NCBI GenBank assembly: GCA_029582155.1
Contig: CM055908.1
Location: 19,817,406 to 19,881,405 of the forward strand
From: Panopea generosa
Lineage: Eukaryota; Mollusca; Bivalvia; Adapedonta; Hiatellidae
Direction of reading: 5' to 3'
DNA length: 64,000 bases
Shown: positions 63,401 to 64,000 of the stretch, piece after piece
Numbering within the stretch: position 1 is the stretch's first letter
Layout: the number at the start of each line of letters is the position of its first letter
Notes under the pieces: generated by a model
Told to the model about the DNA's origin: nothing
The model's database searches: none
The model's input: the letters and a program-made list of their open reading frames with translations, nothing else
Made by a program: the position numbers and the translations under genes

Positions 63401-64000
63401 GTATGTAGTCAGGACATCCTTTGTTAACTTGTAAGGCCCATCATTCCAAGTTAAGTATGTAGTCAGGACATCCTTTGTTAACTTGTTAGGCCCATAGTAT
63501 GTAGTCAGGACATCCTTTGTTAACTTGTAAGGCCAAACATTCCAAGTCAAGTATGTAGTCAGGACATCCTTTGTTTACTTGTTAGGCCCATCATTTCAAA
63601 TCAAGTATGTAGTCAGGACATCCTTTGTTAACTTGTTGGGCCCATCATTCCAAGTCAAGTATGTAGTCAGGACATGCCTTCATTAAATTGTAAGGCCCAA
63701 CATTCCAATTCAAGTATGCAGTCAAAACATCCTTTGTTAACATCCAAAGCCAATTAATCCAAGTTATGTATGATAATGTAGTCAGGACATCCCTTTGTTA
63801 TCTTGACATCTAGTCTGGTCAAGCTCAGGGAATTTTGTGTCAGCAAACCGTGAATATGTTCTTTTAAAAAACCTTTAAGAAAGGCTTGATTTATATCTAT
63901 ACAGTTCCACATAATAATAATTTCAAGACAGTTTGTGTCATAGTTGTGTTGTCTGTTATAGGGTTGTATCACCACTAGCAATGTTGTACAGCACATCAGT
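23516..64000 (+). CDS. PDE11: PDE11-like 3',5'-cyclic nucleotide phosphodiesterase (14 exons, 3' end outside window)
   Basis: A split gene whose exons join in frame: 23516-24082, 29522-29680, 33713-33802, 34603-34743, 36071-36172, 47153-47206, 50586-50650, 53171-53285, 54200-54343, 55982-56125, 57238-57384, 57966-58073, 62113-62222, 63962->64000. The product hydrolyses cAMP/cGMP in the cytosol. Residues 1-93 are a leader with a basic RKRS site (73-76) that fits a PKA/PKG consensus. GAF-A spans about 94-265 and GAF-B about 273-510; the catalytic domain starts near 530. HNWRH (595-599) supplies the general-acid His and a metal His; HD of [10 protein letters not shown] (635-636) supplies metal ligands. 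[16 protein letters not shown] and [10 protein letters not shown] resemble PDE11 more than PDE5/6. About 661 residues are visible. The remaining catalytic part, including the last metal Asp and the glutamine switch, is off the right edge. Confidence 0.93.
24140..24265 (-). mobile_element. tRNA-derived SINE fragment
   Basis: On the minus strand this reads GAGTGTCGGCCACTTACGCC then TTGCGGGTTTAATCCCCCGG, with a B-box-like GGGTTTAATCCC. It resembles a tRNA-derived SINE head. The tail and target-site duplication were not found, so this is a partial, diverged copy. Confidence 0.5.
24425..26485. repeat. Composite intronic repeat with two tandem arrays and a poly-C tract
   Basis: Left part: GCTCATCTCAGCAAAGCTCA, a C20 tract at about 24570-24589, then CCGTCCGTCCGTCC. 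Three units of about 170 bp follow, starting at GATTTCGTTTCCGGCCTGTA (about 24645, 24820, 24987), ending at a GGGGGGCATGTGACA motif (25093). Right part (25320-26400): three to four diverged units of about 340 bp with AAGAACCGACAA...GTTTATATTTGGTATAAAT...GGGGACTTTGATTTTTACAT. The block closes with GAGCGACTTAGGCCCATTTG and GCCCTCTTGTTTC. Non-coding. An abundant repeat of bivalve type is likely, from general resemblance only. Confidence 0.75.
26650..27082 (-). repeat. Dispersed repeat, copy A (inverted partner at 50.8 kb)
   Basis: About 430 bp, matching 50825-51255 in reverse orientation. Shared blocks include AGAATAGAATCACTGCC, CTCTGCAGAGGGGTAGGAAT, GGGTGTCATGTTCATTTTAT, AACTCTGCAGTTCTGCAG and TCGAATAACCTATAATGTGT. 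A 69-codon minus-strand frame (27068-26859) with one hydrophobic segment is open here but broken in copy B, so it is probably not a gene. The end carries GAATGAATGAATGAATA. Element class unknown. Confidence 0.85.
27083..29521. other. Rest of PDE intron 1, no gene seen
   Basis: AT-rich intron. A diverged tRNA-like stretch near 27810-27880 (GGTGCAGTGGTATGGTTG, GTTGTAGGTTCAGCCTA) may be an old SINE head. A 141-codon minus-strand frame at 29006-28581 has no recognisable domain and no support as a gene. Confidence 0.5.
29522..29680 (+). CDS. PDE11: PDE11-like exon 2: second half of GAF-A (residues 190-242)
   Basis: Acceptor TTTTTTTCTAG, donor GAG|GTAAAA, phase 0 at both ends, 53 codons. It starts [20 protein letters not shown] and continues CMP...[10 protein letters not shown], then F-x3-D (FEEQD). 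This is the NK..F..xD element near the cyclic-nucleotide pocket of PDE GAF domains. The usual following Glu is one residue further on (DVE). Confidence 0.93.
30481..31050 (+). pseudogene. C2H2 zinc-finger pseudogene in PDE intron 2
   Basis: An intronless plus-strand stretch encodes pieces of at least five C2H2 fingers. These are CDICAYTS...[10 protein letters not shown] (about 30571-30633); a second finger in a shifted frame ([17 protein letters not shown], about 30660-30712); [18 protein letters not shown] (30757-30810); [18 protein letters not shown] (about 30827-30886); and [10 protein letters not shown]...RKHELAMH plus [10 protein letters not shown] (to 31040). It needs at least two frame changes and ends at TAG 31048. 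A retrocopy or part of a decayed mobile gene is likely. A TTTCTAG acceptor-like site stands right before ATGGATGAATC, so an abandoned exon is an alternative. Confidence 0.65.
31950..32600 (-). pseudogene. Decayed coding segment, unrecognised
   Basis: The minus strand carries consecutive protein-like segments in different frames: [20 protein letters not shown] (about 32580-32520) through [17 protein letters not shown]; then, shifted, [20 protein letters not shown] with an acidic SDDDEDE run, ending ...HVEMIPSV (32168); then [20 protein letters not shown] and [16 protein letters not shown] (about 32120-32017). The frames stay protein-like despite stops, so this was once coding sequence. I cannot name the protein. 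It lies opposite and 0.9 kb downstream of the zinc-finger pseudogene and may belong to the same inserted unit. Confidence 0.45.
33713..33802 (+). CDS. PDE11: PDE11-like exon 3: end of GAF-A and linker (residues 243-272)
   Basis: Acceptor TTCTTTTTGCAG, donor AGG|GTAACC, 30 codons, phase 0. It encodes [20 protein letters not shown] followed by VQEYKRNR, the last helix of GAF-A leading into the long connecting helix to GAF-B. This helix contributes to dimerisation in related enzymes. Confidence 0.92.
34603..34743 (+). CDS. PDE11: PDE11-like exon 4: start of GAF-B (residues 273-319)
   Basis: Acceptor AACTTCTAG, donor GGA|GTAAGT, 47 codons, phase 0. It contains [15 protein letters not shown] and [17 protein letters not shown], the opening helix and first strand of GAF-B as in PDE11 and PDE5. 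The next GAF-B strand, expected directly after, is delayed by the sequence of exons 5 and 6. Confidence 0.93.
35694..36006 (-). mobile_element. tRNA-derived SINE with 10-bp target-site duplication (SINE-A)
   Basis: The minus strand begins with a tRNA-like head: A box TGGTCTAGTGGTAGAGC and B box GGGTTCGATCCC, with CACAT in the anticodon loop (a CAC, valine-like, origin is possible). It ends in CTAAACACCATACAACTACAAC. Perfect TTTCAGAATT duplications flank it (35684-35693 and 36007-36016). The body is shared with the SINE at 53685-53998. One body segment (35801-35843) matches the 40-bp minisatellite unit at the start of the window. The SINE ends 64 bp before exon 5. Confidence 0.93.
36071..36172 (+). 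CDS. PDE11: PDE11-like exon 5, probable GAF-B insertion loop (residues 320-353)
   Basis: A 34-codon open stretch framed by acceptor GATGTAG and donor GAG|GTAATT, phase 0 at both ends, so it joins exon 4 without shift. It encodes a hydrophilic segment ([20 protein letters not shown], then EDDKTYGE). Typical PDE11 GAF-B domains go from the CSVYLIDD strand to the next strand with a shorter loop. Exons 5 and 6 together would insert about 52 residues. It could be an alternatively used exon. The call rests on splice signals and frame, not family similarity. Confidence 0.62.
36455..36905. repeat. Degenerate GGTCACTGTTACTTTGAGATCACATAG tandem repeat
   Basis: Diverged tandem units alternating ACTTTTAGAT.GCATAGTTCAA and TTTGAGATCACATAGTTCAAG, separated by AAGGTCACTGT-type links. 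The last two units (about 36814-36894) are a nearly perfect 40-bp duplication containing ACACATAGTTCTAGGTAAAG. Confidence 0.88.
36906..38876. other. PDE intron 5, left part, nothing identified
   Basis: AT-rich intronic sequence. No transposon ends, RNA gene or additional exon could be supported. A CTGTACCTAGTGTTTTG-like phrase is repeated three times at 38312-38365. Confidence 0.45.
38877..38921 (+). CDS. Candidate 45-nt micro-exon of the PDE gene
   Basis: Framed by a good acceptor (TTGTTAATTTTCAG) and donor (AAG|GTAAAA). It is 45 nt, phase 0 at both ends, with no stop; it would encode [15 protein letters not shown] between exons 5 and 6. No family similarity supports it, and such framed stretches can arise by chance in 11 kb of intron, so it is kept as a low-confidence candidate. 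Confidence 0.22.
38942..39117. mobile_element. Second TTAA MITE family (TTAACCCTTAGCTTGCT)
   Basis: 176 bp including both TTAA. Starts TTAACCCTTAGCTTGCTGG and ends TTAGCAAGTTAAGGGTTAA, a 13-bp inverted repeat with one mismatch, flanked by TTAA. Termini CCCTTA.. again fit a piggyBac-type non-autonomous element. The interior is unrelated to the five palindromic MITEs. Confidence 0.82.
39485..39790. repeat. Tandem dimer of a 170-bp dispersed repeat
   Basis: Two units share GTTAATTTTTCAATGAGTTATGG-type starts (39508 and 39666), then CCCTTTGAA, then TCTGCAACCATTGGCTGGAA with TTCAATGGAACTTCACAA. The phrases echo the tandem array at 54.4-55.4 kb (CTACAACC..TTGGAATTTTATGAAACTT), so they are probably related families. 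Confidence 0.75.
39800..44110. other. PDE intron 5, central part, nothing identified
   Basis: No exon, RNA gene or transposon end could be supported. Two related phrases at 43855 and 43995 (TTTTTACAGGAGTTGTGGCC / TTTACAGGAGTTATGGGCC) suggest an old dimeric repeat of the 'gagttatggccc' type. Confidence 0.45.
44120..44400 (-). mobile_element. Likely LINE 3' end (same family as 10.9 kb)
   Basis: TTTATTTAGTAATATAGGCC and GCTCAAAATACAATAAATA align with the 3' part of the fragment at 10.88-11.5 kb. No coding stretch remains. The relationship is judged by eye over about 80 bp. Confidence 0.45.
44996..45285 (-). mobile_element. Palindromic TTAA MITE, copy 3 (expanded)
   Basis: TTAACCCTTTACTCCATAGA ... 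TATGAAGTAAAGGGTTAA, flanked by TTAA. The central hairpin is nearly perfect (45051-45117, arms of about 33 nt: CAGTGCAGGAAGAGTTCAGA and its complement around CGTAACG). Next to one end, a 25-bp unit, GTCTATATTAGAGGTGTCCA with AAGGC, is repeated five times, making this the longest copy (290 bp). Confidence 0.93.
45286..47152. other. PDE intron 5, right part, nothing identified
   Basis: A-rich and T-rich intron with a (TA)n run at 46392-46408. Short open frames on both strands have no recognisable domain or splice framing. No gene or transposon end seen. Confidence 0.45.
47153..47206 (+). CDS. PDE11: PDE11-like exon 6, lysine-rich loop in GAF-B (residues 354-371)
   Basis: Acceptor TTTTATCATTCTCAG, donor AAG|GTACAT, 54 nt, phase 0. 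It encodes [18 protein letters not shown], a flexible, basic segment placed just before the GAF-B strand of exon 7. Like exon 5 it has no clear counterpart in the family as I know it, and it may be alternatively spliced. Confidence 0.65.
47350..49460 (+). mobile_element. LINE with reverse transcriptase core, sense orientation in PDE intron 6
   Basis: Readable reverse transcriptase blocks in order: [15 protein letters not shown] (about 47400), [16 protein letters not shown] (47492-47541), [13 protein letters not shown] (47673-47711), the catalytic YADD (47812-47823), and [20 protein letters not shown] (about 47882-47941). Then come a connector with NKFWKDVL and [33 protein letters not shown] (about 49017-49075) and [10 protein letters not shown] (49126-49155). 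Several stops and frameshifts break it; the endonuclease part is missing (5' truncation). The block order resembles L1/Tx1-type elements in animals. It begins about 150 bp after exon 6 and is the same family as the fossil at 15.84 kb. Confidence 0.88.
49461..50585. other. PDE intron 6, right part
   Basis: Probable LINE 3' flank, then a diverged tRNA-like stretch at about 49870-49925 (TCTTAGCTGCTTGTGCCAGA with B-box-like CAGGTTTGATCCTC), directly followed by the poly-G tract. No exon seen before 50586. Confidence 0.45.
49938..49963. repeat. Poly-G tract (26 G)
   Basis: Uninterrupted run of 26 G after GATTCGT. It may be over- or under-called in the assembly. Confidence 0.9.
50586..50650 (+). 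CDS. PDE11: PDE11-like exon 7: GAF-B strand (residues 372-393)
   Basis: Acceptor TTACTTTTTTGCAG, donor AAG|GTAAGG, 65 nt, leaving two bases of a serine codon (phase 2). It encodes [20 protein letters not shown], corresponding to the V-F-x-FDL strand of GAF-B. Confidence 0.88.
50825..51255 (+). repeat. Dispersed repeat, copy B (inverted partner of 26.65-27.08 kb)
   Basis: Same blocks as copy A in the opposite orientation, from AGCCCGTGTGGTTCCAGCTA to ACCCTATTCATTCAT. The frame open in copy A is stopped here at CAT ATG AGT (GCC ATA TGA), which argues against a protein role. Length about 430 bp. Confidence 0.85.
51391..51458. repeat. Poly-C tract (68 C)
   Basis: Uninterrupted run of 68 C between CCTCGCTCAA and GTCCAATTCAG. 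Very long for a homopolymer; the true length is uncertain in any assembly. Confidence 0.9.
51459..53170. other. PDE intron 7, right part, nothing firm
   Basis: No exon or RNA gene seen. At 52190-52480 phrases such as GTTGATTTTTTGACTAAGTT and ATGGCCATTTGCATGTTCTG suggest a diverged copy of the 'gagttatggccctttg' repeat family seen at 39.5 and 54.5 kb. Confidence 0.45.
53171..53285 (+). CDS. PDE11: PDE11-like exon 8: GAF-B middle (residues 393-431)
   Basis: Acceptor TTATTTTTCAG, donor CCA|GTAAGT. It completes the serine codon begun in exon 7 and ends in phase 0. It encodes ...[20 protein letters not shown] and [10 protein letters not shown], equivalent to the lid and 'nISDayqDpRF' part of [17 protein letters not shown] replaces the usual DAYxDxRF wording. 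Confidence 0.92.
53685..53998 (+). mobile_element. tRNA-derived SINE with 15-bp target-site duplication (SINE-B)
   Basis: Head with A box TGGTCTAGTGGTAGAGTG and B box GGGTTCAATCCC, then a body (CTTCCTCACTTGACGCTCAG, GTTCTAGGTCTGGTC) and tail CTAAACACCATACAACAACA. Perfect TCATTTTGAACAGAG duplications flank it (53670-53684, 53999-54013), pointing to a fairly recent insertion. Same family as SINE-A (35694-36006) in the opposite orientation. Not a functional tRNA: the acceptor stem does not pair and there is no gene-like end. Confidence 0.95.
54200..54343 (+). CDS. PDE11: PDE11-like exon 9: GAF-B C-terminal half (residues 432-479)
   Basis: Acceptor TATATTTTCAG, donor GAG|GTATGT, 48 codons, phase 0. 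It encodes [20 protein letters not shown] then GVTQLINKL...[10 protein letters not shown], the second-GAF version of the RS-LC-P and NK..F..xD signature also found in exon 2. Exons 2 and 9 are clear internal paralogues at the protein level. Confidence 0.94.
54420..55465. repeat. Dispersed element with six 142-158-bp tandem units
   Basis: Starts at TGCTCCCCCCAAACGGGGAA and closes near CACTTGGGGGAGCA, so the ends are inverted. In between are about six units with CAAATTCTTGTCCGGGCTAT, TTCTCTACAACC, GGAATTTTATGAAACTTGCT and AGGATGCATCATTACCAAGT. Unit starts fall at about 54480, 54622, 54778, 54934, 55089 and 55240. The open frames on the minus strand are produced by the repeat. Non-autonomous element, class not determined. 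Confidence 0.85.
55982..56125 (+). CDS. PDE11: PDE11-like exon 10: GAF-B end and connecting helix (residues 480-527)
   Basis: Acceptor GTTTAATTTCAG, donor GTG|GTATAA, 48 codons, phase 0. It encodes [20 protein letters not shown] then [20 protein letters not shown], matching the long helix from GAF-B to the catalytic domain, where related enzymes have 'AKQ...LEVLSYHA'. Confidence 0.94.
56633..56848 (+). mobile_element. Palindromic TTAA MITE, copy 4
   Basis: TTAACTCTTTACTTCATAAA ... ATGGAGTAAAGGGTTAA, flanked by TTAA. The central hairpin is intact (CAGTGCAAGAAGTGTTCAGA ... with its complement around TGTTATGAG). One arm of the terminal repeat has a C-to-T change. Confidence 0.92.
57238..57384 (+). 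CDS. PDE11: PDE11-like exon 11: entry of catalytic domain (residues 528-576)
   Basis: Acceptor ATTCTTTTTTCAG, donor GAT|GTAAGA, 49 codons, phase 0. It encodes [20 protein letters not shown] followed by [17 protein letters not shown], the first catalytic-domain helices (family pattern: F-x-D...M F x E L x L v x k F k I). Confidence 0.94.
57575..57760. repeat. 25-bp minisatellite in PDE intron 11
   Basis: About seven units with exact 25-bp spacing of ACCATACAA/G (57618, 57643, 57668, 57693, 57718). Consensus is close to GGTGGCACCATACAA then CACAATCTCA. Confidence 0.93.
57966..58073 (+). CDS. PDE11: PDE11-like exon 12: catalytic YHNWRHAFN motif (residues 577-612)
   Basis: Acceptor TTATAACATAG, donor TTT|GTGAGT, 36 codons, phase 0. 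It encodes [20 protein letters not shown] then [14 protein letters not shown]. By comparison with PDE5, His595 (YHNW) is the general acid and His599 (WRH) a metal ligand. Both are present, so an active enzyme is expected. Confidence 0.95.
58229..58520. repeat. Dispersed repeat, copy 2 (first copy at 7.37 kb)
   Basis: AACAATTAAGAAACCCAAAG through AACAAATAAGAGCG, same orientation as 7368-7690. A short internal duplication (GACATCATTTGACTGAC-like) distinguishes it. No coding capacity. Confidence 0.8.
58748..59040. repeat. Dispersed 'TTAGCTCCCCTGGACGAAGTC' repeat
   Basis: Starts AGCTCCCCTGGACGAAGTCC AAGGAGAGCT, a short inverted repeat. It continues with GCGTTGTCGTTGGCGGTGGC, ATCTATGCAACCACTCATTG, GAATGAAACTTTGCATGTGT and CAGTTATGGCCCTTTTTGGA, ending near TCTGACAACTCTTGT. 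The 141-codon plus frame crossing it (58706-59131) is a repeat product. Resembles repeats I associate with bivalve introns; not checked by search. Confidence 0.65.
59919..60129 (-). mobile_element. Palindromic TTAA MITE, copy 5
   Basis: TTAACCCTTTACTCCATAGA ... TATGAAGTAAAGAGTTAA, flanked by TTAA. One hairpin arm is deleted (GAAAACAAGCAATCTGAACA). Three 25-bp GTCTATATTAGAAGTGTTCA-type units lie near one end. Same orientation as copy 3. Confidence 0.92.
60130..61740. other. PDE intron 12, nothing identified
   Basis: AT-rich intron. Open frames are short, with no domain and no splice framing. No transposon ends found. Confidence 0.45.
61759..62046 (+). mobile_element. tRNA-derived SINE of a different family (SINE-C)
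   Basis: Head with A box TTAGCTCAGTCAGTTACG and B box GAGTTCGAATCCCC. Body with TCCTTGCGGAGATGGGGTTG and CTCGAGTACTGGTTAATCCC. Tail GACGCTAAATATTCAATC followed by (AATC)n. Flanked by ATCTTCTTCTGTA (61746-61758) and ATCTTCTCCTGTA (62047-62059), a 13-bp duplication with one change. It ends 53-54 bp before exon 13. Not a functional tRNA gene: the acceptor stem is unpaired. Confidence 0.9.
62113..62222 (+). CDS. PDE11: PDE11-like exon 13: [10 protein letters not shown] metal site (residues 613-649)
   Basis: Acceptor TTATTTTTCAG, donor CAA|GTATGT, 110 nt, leaving two bases of a lysine codon. It encodes [20 protein letters not shown] then [11 protein letters not shown]. His635 and Asp636 are metal ligands by comparison with PDE5. 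The exon is squeezed between SINE-C on its left and a tandem array on its right that copies its own last 13 nt and donor. Intron retention would hit a TAA at 62247-62249. Confidence 0.95.
62208..63800 (+). repeat. 54-55-bp tandem array built from the exon 13 splice donor
   Basis: About 29 units. The first six or seven have a 55-bp period (donor copies at 62223, 62278, 62333, ...) and read TCAAGTATGTAGTGAGAATA then CATATTTGTTAATTTGATAG. The later ones have a 54-bp period (for example 63090, 63144) and read CAAGTCAAGTATGTAGTCAG then GACATCCTTTGTTAACTTGT. Each unit carries the last exon bases (ATTCCAAGTCAA) plus GTATGTAGT, so the array grew from the exon/intron junction. The long open frames on both strands here come from 54 being a multiple of three. 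Confidence 0.95.
63962..64000 (+). CDS. PDE11: PDE11-like exon 14, partial (residues 649->661)
   Basis: Acceptor TTGTCTGTTATAG. Its first G completes the lysine codon of exon 13, and then [12 protein letters not shown] follows, matching the PDE11 segment after FQxK (SPLAQLYSTS-like in insect Pde11). The exon runs off the right edge. Confidence 0.9.

Noticed and set aside
62952..63550. Open frames of 80-99 codons on both strands in the right-edge array
   Set aside because: A 54-bp period (18 codons) keeps any stop-free frame open. There is no start context or domain; the plus frame only echoes FQVK from exon 13.
62208..63800. CRISPR-like array
   Set aside because: Units are contiguous with no unique spacers, the genome is clearly eukaryotic with introns, and the unit comes from the adjacent exon.
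23516..64000. Assignment to PDE5 or PDE6
   Set aside because: GAF-GAF-catalytic layout alone fits PDE5, PDE6 and PDE11, but [16 protein letters not shown] and the following [10 protein letters not shown] segment favour PDE11. A phylogeny over the full catalytic domain would settle it.
1..64000. A novel multi-gene defence or biosynthetic system
   Set aside because: Only one real gene could be supported; the rest is introns, transposons and tandem repeats, so no such system is visible here.

Overview
The window is eukaryotic nuclear DNA from an AT-rich, intron-rich invertebrate. A lophotrochozoan, most likely a bivalve mollusc, fits best: the dispersed repeats include tRNA-derived SINEs ending in CAA/ATCA tails, 'AGCTC...GAGCT' repeats and (CCGT)n-headed repeats, and the PDE11-like gene is animal in type. 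The species assignment is inference; no search was possible.

Layout. Positions 1-1558 hold a 40-bp minisatellite. About 1.6-23 kb has no gene I can support. It carries three broken non-LTR retrotransposon (LINE) fragments, a GTTCAGAATAGGAAG-type minisatellite and simple repeats. One LINE fossil (15.84-18.2 kb) has two DNA transposons inserted in it. From 23.5 kb to the right edge (and beyond) runs one plus-strand gene, a GAF-GAF-catalytic cyclic nucleotide phosphodiesterase closest to PDE11. I can place 14 coding exons (23516-24082 through 63962->64000). They join in frame into about 661 residues: a leader, GAF-A, GAF-B with an extra loop, and the start of the HD-type catalytic domain (HNWRH and [10 protein letters not shown] motifs). 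The rest of the catalytic domain lies past the window.

The introns are filled with repeats: five copies of a palindromic, TTAA-flanked, piggyBac-like MITE (four in or next to the gene, one in the LINE fossil) and one copy of a second TTAA MITE; three SINEs with recognisable target-site duplications; a sense-strand LINE with a readable YADD reverse-transcriptase core; a decayed C2H2 zinc-finger copy; and several tandem arrays. The most unusual is at 62.2-63.8 kb. There the end of a coding exon together with its 5' splice site has been amplified into about 29 tandem 54-55-bp units.

No other intact protein-coding gene and no functional tRNA or rRNA gene was found. The points most worth a second look are the splice-donor array, the SINE-derived minisatellite at the left edge, the palindromic MITE family, and the GAF-B insertion exons.
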